From the NCBI GenBank assembly GCA_036417435.1, contig CM070904.1, positions 64,612,408 through 64,676,407 of the forward strand: a stretch of DNA of 64,000 nucleotides, given 5' to 3'. Below, one piece after another: positions 26,712 through 38,762 of the stretch. A model generated the notes under the pieces. The model ran no database searches and was not told where the DNA came from. It saw only the letters and a program-made list of their open reading frames with translations. This DNA comes from Inia geoffrensis. Lineage: Eukaryota > Chordata > Mammalia > Artiodactyla > Iniidae. Both the position numbers and the translations under genes were made by a program. The stretch's first letter is position 1, and each line of letters starts with the position of its first letter.

Positions 26712-27150
26712 TCAATAATGAATAGAAGTGATATATTCATACAACGGATACTATTAGGCCATAAAAAGAATGAAATATTGATATATATACTACAATGTGA
26801 ATGAACATTGAAACTATTATGGTGAATGCAAGAAGCCAGGCACATAAAGCTACTTAGTGTATGATTCCATTTAGGTGACACGTCCAGAATAGAGAAGTCG
26901 CTAGAGTTATGAATTAGACTTGTGGTTGCCAGGGACTAGTGGAGGGAGGAATGGAGAGTAATCTCTAATGAGTATAAGGTTTATTTTTGGAGTGATAAAA
27001 ATGTTCTAAAATTAGATTTTGATGATTGTTGCACAACTCTGTGAATATAATAATAAAAAACACTGAATTGTACACCTTAAAAGGATAAATCTTATGGTGC
27101 ATGAATTATATCTCATTAAAACTGTTATTACAAAATTTTTAATCAAAAAA
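26712..27150 (+). mobile_element. Old LINE-1 3'-end fragment inserted in the ancient L1
   Basis: Contains the ORF2-end/3' UTR motifs 'gaatgaacattgaaactatt', 'ttgtggttgccagggac', 'gattgttgcacaactctg' and 'tgaattatatctcattaaaa'. The sequence on each side belongs to the endonuclease region of the host L1 and is continuous across it. Borders are approximate; only a short ATCAA match is seen at the ends. Confidence 0.7.
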
Positions 27151-27539
27151 ATTGATAGAAGGAAAAGAAGAAATAGACTAGTCTGTTATTATAGTTAGAA
27201 ATGTCAACATTTTTCTTATAATAAAAGATAGAAAAAATATACAAAAATTCAGTAAGGATGTAGAAGACTTGAACAAACTTATCAACAAATTTAAGCTATT
27301 TGACATTTGTTGAACACTCCACTGGAGAGTAAGAGAAATCACACTTGTTTCAAGCACTCAAGGAAAAATCACCGAGATAATCACCAAGATAAGCTCTGTA
27401 AATGTAAAAATATTTAAACCATACAAAGTATGTTCTCTGACTAAATGGAATTAAACTACAGTGCAAAAAGAAAGATATATAAACAGTCCCCAAACATTTA
27501 GAAATTTAAAAGTTTACTTCCATACAATTATTGGGTCAA

Positions 27540-27983
27540 TGTGATGGTCAGCTTATGTGTCAACTTGGCTACACTACAGTTCCCAATTATTCAATAAAAC
27601 ACTAATTGAGGGTTGCTGTGGGGGCATTTGATAGACATAATTAAAGTTTATAATCAGTACTTACGTTAAGTAAGGTAGATTACACTACACAACAAGAGTG
27701 AGCCTGATTCAATCAGTTAAAAGGCTCTAAAAGCAGAACTTAGGTTTCCCTAAAGAAGACTGAATTCTGCCTGTGGACTGCTGCTTTAGGGCATGCCCAA
27801 GAGTTCCAGCTTGCCCTTCCTTGATGGCATGCCCTACAAATGTAGGAACTGCTTAGCCAGTCACACAATCACTAAGCCAATTATTTTCCCTTGCACTAAA
27901 TCTGCTTTATATCTATCTATCTCTCTATCTATCTCTCTATCTATCTATCTATCCATCCATCTGGTGGAACCCAGACTGATACA
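27540..27983 (+). mobile_element. Solo LTR, MLT2-type (ERVL)
   Basis: 444 bp starting TGTGATGGTCAGC and ending GACTGATACA, with a perfect 5-bp target duplication GTCAA (27535-27539 and 27984-27988) as expected for ERVL. Internal phrases 'atgtgtcaacttggct', 'ccaattattcaataaaacac' and 'attcaatcagtt' are those of MLT2 LTRs. No internal retroviral sequence flanks it, so it is a recombined solo LTR. The host L1 reads continuously across it. Confidence 0.88.
27908..27960. repeat. (TATC)n microsatellite
   Basis: TATC/TCTC units ending in two CATC units, near the 3' end of the MLT2-type LTR, where this family normally has an AT-rich simple stretch. Confidence 0.85.
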
Positions 27984-30406
27984 GTCAAGAAGAAATCACA
28001 AGTAAAATTAGAATATAATTCAAACTGATTGAAAAAAGAAAAATGACATATCAATCTTTGTGAGATTCAACTAATGCAGAGCCGAAAGGGAAATTTATAG
28101 AATTAAATGCTCATTAGCAATTATCAAACCAAAAATCTAAGCTTCTCACCTAAGAAATGAAAAAATCAAAACAGCAGCCAAAAACTGTACCAAACAAAAC
28201 CCCTACGAAATGTGCATAAAGGAGGAAAATAAAAAATAAAAGCAGAAATAATAAAACAGAAAATGGAAAACCATAGAGAAAATCAATGAAAATAATAACT
28301 GACTCATTGAAAACAGCAATAAAATTGGTAAACTTTTAGCCAGATAGGTTAGGAATAAAGAAAAAGAAACACAAACTACCAACATCATGAATTAAAGAGG
28401 AACCAATGCTTCAGATCCTATAGACATTTAATTTTTAAAATTATTTTAAAAACTTTATGCCAACAAATTTACCAAATAAGATGAAATACACACAACCTTG
28501 AATGACATAAGTTAAGAAAACTCGCTCAAAAAGAAATAGAAAACCTGAATAGCTCCCTAAAACTTTCCTAAAAAAAAATTTATTTCAGTTGGCTTCATTG
28601 GTGAATTCTACCAAACATTTAAGGAAGGGATAATAGCAATTCTAAAGAAACTTTTACAGAAAGAAGAGGGAAAGTCCCCAGATCATGAAAACAGCAATCA
28701 GGTACTGCAACCAGATAAAGAAATTAAAAGAAATCTTAGAGAAATATCTCTCATGAACACAGATGCAAACCTTCCCTCACCCAAATTTTAGCGAACTGAT
28801 TAGAGTTTCTCTTAAGAATTTAAAGTTAAAAAAAAAAAAAGAATTTAAAGTTGGTTTGATACTTTAAAATCAGTAAGTATAATTTACTACATTGACATTA
28901 AAAAGAAAAACTGGTGTTCTTAATAGATGTAGAAAATTGACAATATCAAATATCAACTTGTCATTAAAAAAAAAAAACACCTCTCATTAAGTTAGAAATA
29001 CCAGGGAATTTCCTCAACATGACAAAAGGCATCTGTGAAAAGCCTCTTTCAAGCATTATACTTAATGGTGACAAACTAAATTATTTCCCCACTAAGATCA
29101 GGAACCAGGGAAAAGTGTTCACTCAGAACTTTTACTCAACATTCCACTGAAGGTTGTGGTCACTGAAAAAAAGGCAGAAAAAATAAATAAAAATCATACA
29201 GCCTGCAAAGGAAAAAGTAAAACTATCTTCATTCACAGACTAAATGATTGTTTTGTCAGGAAATCCTAAGTAAGTTACCAAAAAAGCTTTGTAACTAATC
29301 ATTGAGTATATCAAGCTTGCAATATACAGGCAGAGTTTTAAAAATCGGTTGCATTTTTATATGATAGCAATGAATATTTAGAAATTCAAATTAAAATACA
29401 ACACAACTTAAAATAGCTTAAAGATTATAGAATACATAGGGATATGTTTAAAAATTATAAATAAAGCTTATCCACCAAAAACTACTGAACATCACTGAGA
29501 GAAATTAAAAGAAAATATAAATAAATGCTAAGACATACAATGTTTAGAGCCCAAAAGACATAGAATTGTTAAAACGTTAATTCTCCTTAATCTCTAGATT
29601 CACTAAAATCAAAATAAAACTCTCAAAAGAATTTTATGGAAATTAACAAGTCAATTCTAAAATTTATATCCAACTCCCAATGCCTAAAATAGTCAAAACA
29701 ATTTTAAAAGTGAAGAACTCAGTGGGAGGATTTACATTATCTGATTTCACTATTCACATAATCTGATTTCAGTCATACATTAATGAAGACAGAGTGGCAT
29801 TGTGTAAAAATAGACACAGATAAATGGAACCAAAGGGAGGATTCAGAAATTGATTCAAATGTATATGACTAATTGGTTTTCACCAAATGGGTCTAGATAA
29901 TTCAAGGGAGAAAGGATAGTCTTTTCAATAATTGGAAGCCATATGGGCAAAACAAAAAAAAAATACTTCAACCCTTCCATCACACCTTACACATAAATTA
30001 GCTCAAAATAGATCATAGGTCTAACTATAAAAGCTAAATCCATAAAATTTATAGAAGAAAACAGTAAAAAAAAAAAATCCTAGTGATTTTGGCTTAGGCA
30101 AAGATTTCTTAAATAGGACACACACAAAAAAGGCTACATTATAAAAGAAAAAATGATAAATTGGAATTCAACAAAATTATAAGCTTTTGATCTTCTAAAA
30201 AATGAAAAGGAAATTCAAAGACTGGGGAAAACTGTAAGGAATATATCCAATAAAGTACCAGTATCCAGAATATATAAAGTCTTCTTAAAAGTCAGTAATG
30301 AAAGGACAAAAGTCAATTTAAAAAATGGGCAATTGCTAGTGAGTAATGAGCAGACACTATAATAAAGAAGATATAAAGACCGCAATACTTGAAAATACGG
30401 TCAACA

Positions 30407-30620
30407 ATTTTTTTTTTTTTTTTTTTTTGCGGTACGTGGGCCTCTCACTGCTGCGGCCTCTCCCGTTGCGGAGCACAGGCTCCGGACGCGCAGGCTCAGC
30501 GGCCATGGCTCACAGGCCCAGCCGCTCGGCGGCATGTGGGATCCTCCCGGACCGGGGCACGAACCTGCGTCCCCTACATCGGCAGGCGGACTCTCAACCA
30601 CTGTGCCACCAGGGAAGCCC
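30407..30620 (-). mobile_element. CHR-2-type SINE inserted in the ancient L1
   Basis: Full-length minus-oriented copy, one of the least diverged in the window by eye. The target duplication is ACGGTCAACA (30397-30406) versus ATGGTCAACA (30621-30630), one mismatch. The open frames across it are not genes. Confidence 0.94.
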
Positions 30621-31604
30621 ATGGTCAACATTTTTAATCATTAACAAAACACAGATCAAAACCTAAAACTACTACTACCTCACCCCCAATAGAATCACTA
30701 AAATTTAAAAAGAAATGTTTGACAATACCAAGTATTGATGAGGATGCTGAACAGCTGAAATTCTCTTTGATGGTAGCAATAAAACACGGTATAACCGCTA
30801 CTGAAATGTTCCTTACAAAAGTTATAAAGTTTCTTACAAAGACTTTCCTATAAAATTAAGCATATATACATTTTATCATGTGACCGAACGTTAAGTCCAA
30901 AGAAGGTCTTGCATGTAAATATTTACAAGCAGCTTTATTCATAATAGACCCAAATTGGAAATTACCCAAACGTCCAATAACTAGCGAATGGATAAAAGAA
31001 TTGTGGTTGTGGTTTCTTCACACAATTGAACTCAGGAAAAAATGTAATACTCTATACTGATACACTAAACAATATGTATGCATCTCTAAAGCATTATGCT
31101 AAATGAAAGAAGCCAGTCACAAAAGCATACAAACTGTGATTCCATTTAAATAAAATTCCTCTAAAAAGGCAAGACTATACTAATAGAAATAGATGAGTTG
31201 TTGTCAAAAGCTAGAAGTGAAGAGGAGGATTGAATGCAGAGGGACCAGAAGAAAGTTTGGGGGATGATGGAAGCGTTTTATGTCAGGAACGTGGCGGTTA
31301 TAATTATTCAGTTGTGGAAATTAAAATGAAAATAGGAGACTCAAACTTTACAACTCTCAAAATACTATCTTATAAATAAAAGAGTATATCTTAACCATAC
31401 CTAATACAGAATGTAGTGGATAGACCCAATTATTTGTTGAATGGACGAGCAGTCTGAAGATCATTGTGCAATAAATTTGGTAAAAAATTAACAGTGTATA
31501 TTTGATACACTGTTACTGATGAGTCATTCATTCATCTACTGAGAAGAAAAGCCTAAATTCCCACTGAAAGGAAATTATGATATGTGTAATAGTTATAGAC
31601 TATT

Positions 31605-31929
31605 TTTCAAATTATTTATTTTTATTTTTGGCTGCATTGGGTCTTCATTGCTGTGCACAGGCTTTCTCTAGTTGCAGTGAGTGGGGGTTACTCTTTGTTG
31701 TGGCACACGGGCTTCTCATTGTGGTGGCTTCTCTTGTTGCGGAGCATGGGCTCTAGGAGCATGGGCTTCAGTAGTTGTGGCTCACGGGCTCTAGAGCGCA
31801 GGCTCAGTAGTTGTGGCGCATGGGCTTAGTTGCTCCGTGGCATGTGGGATCTTCCCGGACCAGGGATTGAACCCGTGTCCCCTGCATTGGCAGGCGGATT
31901 CTTAACCACTGTGCCACCAGGGAAGTCCC
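31605..31929 (-). mobile_element. CHR-1-like SINE, longer and older tRNA-derived type
   Basis: About 325 bp with a perfect 14-bp target duplication AGTTATAGACTATT (31591-31604 and 31930-31943). The + strand begins 'tttcaaattatttattttta', passes 'ggctgcattgggtcttc' and repeated 'gggctctag...gtagttgtgg' blocks, and ends 'gccaccagggaagtcc'. The head matches the CHR SINE family; the middle differs from the five shorter copies. Confidence 0.88.
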
Positions 31930-31943
31930 AGTTATAGACTATT

Positions 31944-33204
31944 AATTAACCATTAAGCCAACATATATTCTCACACAAATCACATTGTTACCATTCATTA
32001 ATGCATTAGATTAAATTATCATAATATAATATAATGGTTTAGTTAGTTTATTTTCCTTCATTCTATTTCTTGGCTCCAAACTTTAAGATTTCAGACTTTT
32101 ATTGCTTTACTTCTAGATCATAAAGTAATCTCCTAAATTGTTTCCTTGCTCTCAGACTATTATAATTTCAAAACATTCTACTAATTAATATCACATTCAT
32201 ATTCTTTGAAACATCGAATATTTATTGTGCCCATATTACAGGTTTTAATAGGCTTATATTACTTCTTGGATAAAAAAATCTAAGTTCTATCTACTATGTA
32301 AAGTTCTCTACAATTGTACACTTTATCTATCTATCCTCATCTTCCACCATAGCCCTATAGATTCACTATCATTCCTAGCCCAATGACAAACATCCTCCCT
32401 TGCATCTAGTGTTTAATGTTTCCTTCACTATCTCCACCTAATTTCTCTACAGGTTACTCAACTCCCACCATAGTTATAATTCCCTGACCACCTGAATCAT
32501 TGTTTTACTCTTCTTTTCTGATGCCCAAGATGTATTTACCCCTTGCCACCCATTGGGGCACTTTCTTTGCATTGTTATATAATATTTTGAAACTTAATTC
32601 TTATAACTTATGAGGTAAATACTCTTACTTTCACCATTTTACAGTTGAGAAAACTAAATTTCAAAGACATTAAGAAACATACCAAGATCACATAGGTAGC
32701 AAGTAGCAGAGCTACGATAATGCCCATGAAGATATGGATCTTTTTAATTTGTTAGCTTCAGCAACTCCTGATACGACATTAGCCTCAAATAAGAATTCAA
32801 TAAATATATTTGAATTGATTGAGTAGGGTTATTAAATTTGTCTTTATTTTGAAGGAGGGATTTCGGTTTGTGTCTAACTGGTTTTATAGCATGTTCGAGT
32901 ACTTCTGGAAGAAAGATGGGGCTGTCCTACAAAAGCTTATTTGTGAGAGGGATTGAGGAGCCTCTTGGGAAAACATTCAACCTAAATGAAAAAGCATGAA
33001 TAGTTGATCTAGTAATAGCAACCAATGTCGAGAGAATGCATCAGCGTTTCTGGCTACTATAATATATGAAGGACAAGAAATAGGACTTTGTAATAAAGCA
33101 ATTTAGAACTTTTATTTTTTCTATCTGAACCCCTTACTGATAGAAGTAGCCTGTGTTTCTAGTTCTTAGAATATTTGTGTCAGTACCCAGAAATTTTAAA
33201 ATCT
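31944..33204. other. AT-rich flank with one MIR, otherwise unrecognised
   Basis: MIR in + orientation at about 32570-32730. No gene-like structure was seen elsewhere. Confidence 0.5.
32570..32730 (+). repeat. MIR SINE fragment
   Basis: MIR order on +: 'tcaccattttacagttgag', 'aaactaaatttcaaagac', 'ccaagatcacataggtagc', 'aagtagcagagctacga'. This is one of the clearer MIR copies here. Confidence 0.75.
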
Positions 33205-33402
33205 ACTTTTTTGAGATATAATTCATGGGAAATAAAATACACCATTCTGAACTCTGCATGGAATTCAGAGCGTTTTTTTTTTGTTTCATTTTGAGATCAT
33301 TGTACATGCAGATTCACATATGGTTATAAGAAACAAAACATAGTGATCCCATATACCTTCACCCAGTTGCTCCCAATGGTATCATATTACCTGACTATAG
33401 CA
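33205..33402 (-). repeat. LINE-1 3' UTR fragment, antisense
   Basis: The + strand reads 'gagatataattcatggga', 'gagatcattgtacatgcaga' and 'cccatataccttcacccag', phrases of old L1 3' UTRs in antisense. It appears to be interrupted by the LTR that follows. Confidence 0.5.
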
Positions 33403-33407
33403 CAATG

Positions 33408-34089
33408 TGTGGTCTGTAGAGAGTGCAGAATGGAGCAGGTACCTCTTGGCATGTTAGGGATCCCCAAGACCACCCTCAGGCTTAATGATTGACTAGAAGG
33501 ACTCAGGATTCAAAGAAGCTGTTATACTCATTGTTATAGTTTATTACAGTGAAAGGATACAGATTAAAATCAGCAAAGGAAAAAGGTACATGGTGTGAAA
33601 TCCAGAAGAACCAGGTGCAAGATCCCAGGTGTCCCCTCCCAGTGGAAAACCCATGTGAGGACATGTGAAGTGCTGCCAACCAGACAAGTTCACCCAAGAC
33701 TTGGTATCCAAGGCTTTTATTGAAGATGTGTCACATAGGCATGCAGTGCTCATGCAGCTGACCTCAGCTACTCAATCTCCAGTCCACCACCACCCCAGAT
33801 GTCAAACCACAGCATGGCCCAAGCCCTCAAGCATACAAGCGCAATTCTTATCAGACAGGCTATTTCAAGGACTCAGAGGTCAAATTCCCAGGAGTCTAAC
33901 CAAGGGCAAGTCCTGAAGACAGGCCATTCTTAGGAATGTGCAGGATTGGAGAAGCCCAGGTGGGCTGTCTTTGGTGCTTGACTAACCCAAGGTCTCTTCA
34001 GGATGAACTTATGATAATATAATGGGCTACTGAAAGAAAGAACTGAGACCTGAAGAGAGGGCAATTCCTAACTGTGATAATGACTAACA
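33408..34089 (-). mobile_element. Solo LTR-like element, endogenous retrovirus (family not fixed)
   Basis: 682 bp with TG...CA ends (TGTGGTCTGTAG to GACTAACA) and a 5-bp flanking repeat CAATG (33403-33407) versus CAGTG (34090-34094), one mismatch. On the minus strand a polyadenylation signal AATAAA lies near 33717-33722, which sets the orientation. Open frames at 33503-33753 (minus) and 33665-33916 (+) are inside it and not genes. No gag, pol or env sequence is attached. Confidence 0.6.
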
Positions 34090-34404
34090 CAGTGTGTCAT
34101 AGCAGGGATGGGATGCTTATTGGCTACACCAGATATCTTCAAGTGGTCTCTGAAAGTAGAGATGGATGATAGAAATGGAGCATTGTGCACAAGCCTCATT
34201 TTTCCAACCCATACCACTTTCTCCATGGTCTTTTATATTATTTTATTAATAAGTTTTAAATGTTTCATTCCTCCTTGTGGACACACATTCATCACCTTGA
34301 AGACCATGTGCTATTTATTTCAGGATTCCTAATATTTGGCATGCCATCTGGCACACAGTAAGTACCCAATGAATGTTTATCATAAGAGAGAAAAAAGGAA
34401 AGCA

Positions 34405-34735
34405 TATAGTATAAATGGATGAATGGATGGATGGATGGAAGGCAGGATGCATGAAAGCAAGGAAAAGAAGTAAGCAGGATCAGTGGCTGGAACTGAGTCA
34501 GGACAGATAGGAAAGACAGGAGGAAATGAGGATAGGAAGGAGAGAATATTAACAGGTAACAGGAAGAAAGAGAAGGAAGGGATGGGGGAAGCAAGGAAAG
34601 GATAAAGAAACAGATGAAGGAAGAGAAGTAGGTTATATACAAGGAAAAAGAAAGAGAAAAATTGAAGGAAGGGTAAAAGGAAGGAAGCAGGGGTGGAAGG
34701 AAAGTAAAAAAAAAAGAAAGAAGGAAGGAATTAAG
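34405..34735. repeat. Purine-rich imperfect (GGAA)n/(GATG)n tract
   Basis: About 330 bp of nearly all A and G on +, beginning with GATG repeats and continuing as GGAA/GAAAG variants. It looks like a decayed tetranucleotide microsatellite. Confidence 0.8.
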
Positions 34736-37700
34736 GTAATCATGAGCCCACCATACCCTTCTGGAAGATGGCCATCCCTGTTACTACACAATCCAACAAC
34801 CATTTAAAACAGCACCTCCAAAACCCCACACCAACTGTTTCACCCCAATAACATGAAAGAACAGTCTTATTTCCTACGTATCAATAAGATTCTATTTCTA
34901 AACAAATATAGACGTGTTTCATTCAGGTTGACATACAATTGTACCATATGCTTGGTATTATAAAGGTACCTAGAAATAATTTACTGCAAACTTGACATCC
35001 ATTTTAATGACATTATAAAGAAGAATAAGCATGTCCATACAATAAAGTAAACTAATTATTGGCAATATAAAACCCATCCCACCTTGAAACTGCTAAATGG
35101 AAATATATATTTGCAATTAATAGCTGTGCTTGACTATAAATCAAAGATAATCATAGTTGCAAGTGGCTGTTACTATAGCAGTAAAATCTAGGGTTTATAC
35201 AAACAACTTCAGGTACATTCATGTTTGGTTTGAGTTCCCTTTCCTCTTCAACCTTCTCTACACTGACTTTGAAGGGAACTTCCTGCCCATGGAGTGAAGC
35301 AGGTGAGGGAACAAGGACTGTCATCTCTCTCAGCTCACTTTTACACCTAAGAAAAGTGAGATGGAGAGATCGGCTTTGGGTCACAAAATGAGTTCAGCTC
35401 AGTTCATTTCCCAGCTTTGTAACTAATATGTGAATCTCATGCCCTTACTAACTGCTAAAACAGCCTCCCTCTTCCAAATCTGTTAAATTTCTAAATTTGA
35501 TAACTAATTTGAATGTTTCTTTTTAACCAACACTGCATATCTAAGCCATACTGCACATTCATGCACATTTTAGTAAGGTTTTACAGAACTTTGGATCTGG
35601 AAATTCTTTGAGAAGCTTTTACCCAATGTGAACATATTTAATCTTTTCAAAGACAAATTTTCATTTCTCTTTCTCTAATTTGTCCTAAATGAATATTCTG
35701 TCTCTTTTTGAGCAAAATATAATTACAAAACTTATGACACTAATATTTTATTTCAAGCCTTCTACATTAAGTTCTTTTGCTGAATACTGTTAATGCATTA
35801 TATACAGGGGGTTAATCTAAACAGCAAAACTGGTGTTCCATTGAATTAGTCATGAACATTGTTAGCCCTGGATAAAATTAAGCATTGGAAATAATTCTCA
35901 TCTACTACTTACACTCTTCCTAGTGTATTTTTAAAGATTTACTTTCTTACCATTTTTTTATCTGAATTATTATTTCATAGCATAATACAACATAGTAGCA
36001 AATCATACTGGATCATTTTCTCTGGCAGATCATTTTTCACTGTCATTCCTCATTATGCTATCAACCATAATCTAAAGAATACATTCAGGTCAAGAAATCC
36101 TTCCTTCAATTCTTCTAACTTTTGTTTCATGATATTTTGTCATGTACCATTGTGGATCAAAATAGAGTTTCTTATACCTTATTCTGGCAGACACTACATT
36201 ACAAAACACGCTAAAAATAAAACTAGGGGGAAAAGACATCAAAATGGGAATTTTTCACTCTAAATGATTGCTTAAATAGTCCATGAAAGAAACCACATTG
36301 GGTATTATTTTGTTCATGTGTAGTATTTTCTGTGTTGAATATGTTTTCATAATAACACTTCAGGATAGTCCTAGAATCGTTCACCTTTACAAAGACTTTC
36401 TAACATTAGTGTCGATATTAAGCAATGTGACATTGGCATTCTCCTGGGGGATTTCAGGATATCTCATCAACTTTGGCATTGCAACAAGACTAGCATAGCA
36501 AGTGATGGAGGGGGCAGTTCTCTGCATCGTGTGATTGAGCGTGTATCTGTTAGAACTGCAGTTGGCGGCAAGCAACAGAAAACTCTAAACTAATGCGCTT
36601 GACTCAGAAGTCTGTCAGTGTTAGGCCATAAAAAGCCCTTGTTAGGAAGTCTTGGGCAGGACAGCTCAAGTCTATGCCATTAAGGTACAGCGTTATCACA
36701 TCTTATGCTTTTCTATTTTTCTCATGTTTGTTTCTTTATGGTTGCAAAATAGCCTCTAATTAGTATTCCAGGCACGATGAGTTAGGGAAAAAAGAAGAAA
36801 AGAGGCAAAAAGGGCATAAAAGGGCACACCCACCTGAATTTACCCTCTCTTTAAAAAAATGAAAGTCTTAGAGATTTCACCTAGCAAACTATCCATTATC
36901 AGAACTATGCATCATGGCCACCCTCAACTGGAAGGTGACAAGAACGATTGTTAAACAAGTTGTGCTTGATGTCTGAAATTTTTACCACAGTTTCATTCCT
37001 CTCCATCAAATGCAAAGGCTCCAGGAAAAAATACACATGCTCAGGCTATGGAACACCTATACTCTTCTTTACCTAATTCCCAAAAGAAGATGTTCTGGCA
37101 AACACATTTTTCTAAGATGCTTAGTGACCCAATACATTTCAGAAGCCCTTAGAACTTCAATATTTAAATCAAAAACTCAATTGCTAGTAGCAAAGTCTAA
37201 AAAATATACTGCGAAATTATTAGGAGAAAATCCTATTTTTCAAATGTCCCACAAATCTTGTTACCTTAAGGCTCATCAAATCACATTAATAAGACATAAA
37301 CACACACACAAAACTACTCTTACCTAGATTATGATTTCCAAACAGTTTCACTTTCTTTCATTCTGTCTGTCATACCAGGGTAGCAGAATGATTTCTTACT
37401 ATTCTCACCAAAACTCAATATCAAAAATTAATCAGCCACAAGGATCAACCACATGGTAACTCAACTGACATGACCAGTATTTTTGCTGTTTTGTCAACCT
37501 TGCTACGAACTGAACATGGTTGTATATAGCCCATTATTTGCTAACCAGGAAACAATAACTATAACTTGGGAAATGCAGAATACAATATATCTGCTGATGC
37601 AAATGTTTTGGTTGTCTGTAATTGTTCATAAACCTCTTTGGTTGTTAAGCTGTATCACTTTAAGAGCCATTACTTTTGCAGTGAATGAAAATTCAATTAA

Positions 37701-38315
37701 CGTCATAAAACATGTTCGTAAGTCCCTACAGAAAGTTTCTGGGAGAGAATAAATGTATTAATTTAAGTTATAATTTTTGCAAAACTGTATGTTCTAACAA
37801 ATAGTTTTCATTACTTCTGCCTCTTTGTTTTTATAATTAATTTAGTAGAGTCATTAACTGTCAACTTCCTCTTAACTCTGTTACTTGAAAGAGTAGTTCA
37901 TAAATGTGCAAAACTTATTCACGGGAGACATTCTTGCACTTAGGACATTTGACATGAACCAGTAGATTTCAAAATATAAATAAAATTTTAACTAATTTAT
38001 CATTTATATTTTCTCAAGTGTTTGAGAAAGGCTACATTAAAAATAGAGTTATGGTGTTAAAGTATGTGGTACATACAAGTACATATCTTAACATCTTTAC
38101 AGCTTACAAATATACATTTAAATAAAAAGAAAAACAAATACACCCAATTATTTACTTAATGTAGTTCTTATGATTGAATAACAAAGTTAGCTTTTTGCTT
38201 TTAGTCATTAAAGGGGAAAAGGCAAATGGGACCTGTTATGCAATTTTTATTGATTGATAAATAATTCAATATTTCAAGGTAAACCAATATTAATTGGGTA
38301 TAAATTCTAAAATTA
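34736..38315. other. Flank, mostly unrecognised
   Basis: A weak MIR-like piece may lie at about 35330-35470. Open frames (for example 35151-35384 minus, 36283-36498 +, 37010-37327 +, 37483-37752 +) have no recognisable domain, signal or splice context. No RNA gene was recognised. Confidence 0.4.
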
Positions 38316-38320
38316 ATATA

Positions 38321-38757
38321 TGTTGCAGAAAGTCATTGAGATGACATGACTGCCGTTGACCCTTGAGCTGGATCGGGCAATCAGAGACTCCTTACTCCCT
38401 TCCCTGTCCCTGGAATGTCGGTTCTGCCTATTGTCGCCGTACTAGGAGCTGCTTCAAGGATGCAGTTTCTAGAGAGTAACGCTGTTGAGATCATCTGCAC
38501 TGTGTATGTGTCTAGACCCCATAAAGGTCTCTATATAAACTCTTAAAATTCTGGAGGGCAGATGTAGAGATCTGCTCATCTTGTGGCCACCCAAGAGGAG
38601 CCTCATATGTAAGTTCCTTTGATTGTTAAAACCTCTTACCTACCCATCCGGAGTGGCCTGCTTCTTTCTTTGGTCTTTTCTTGCCCTCCTGGTAAGGGGG
38701 TCAATTTCAAGTTTCACCTCAGGAACTCTCGAGGTTGCTAACCAACAATATATCATG
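38321..38757 (+). mobile_element. Solo LTR of an endogenous retrovirus, 437 bp, TATA box kept
   Basis: Ends form a short inverted repeat, TGTTG...CAACA, flanked by a perfect 5-bp duplication ATATA (38316-38320 and 38758-38762). A TATA-like CTATATAAAC lies at 38531-38540, in the promoter position of a + oriented LTR, followed by 'ggccacccaagaggagcctc'. It is GC-richer than its surroundings. No coding retroviral sequence is attached. The family was not named. Confidence 0.75.
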
Positions 38758-38762
38758 TGGTT

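Larger units (their letters stand above)
22890..31400 (+). mobile_element. Ancient near-full-length LINE-1 (L1M type), nested with five insertions
   Basis: Order along + follows an old mammalian L1. The 5'/ORF1-like part (about 22.9-24.5 kb) includes 'ggaagatataaaaaagatcc' and 'gaagacatagcaatgg'. Then come an ORF2 5' part (25.57-26.11 kb), the endonuclease region resuming at 26578 ('cagacaaagtgaatttcaga'), the endonuclease-RT linker (27.15-28.1 kb), RT (about 28.4-29.2 kb), and the C-terminal part and 3' UTR to about 31.4 kb. Both ORFs are destroyed by stops and indels. The inserts are 24557-25572, 26115-26575, about 26712-27150, 27540-27983 and 30407-30620. Removing them leaves roughly 6 kb, close to a full-length L1. 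Outer borders are estimated. Confidence 0.8.
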
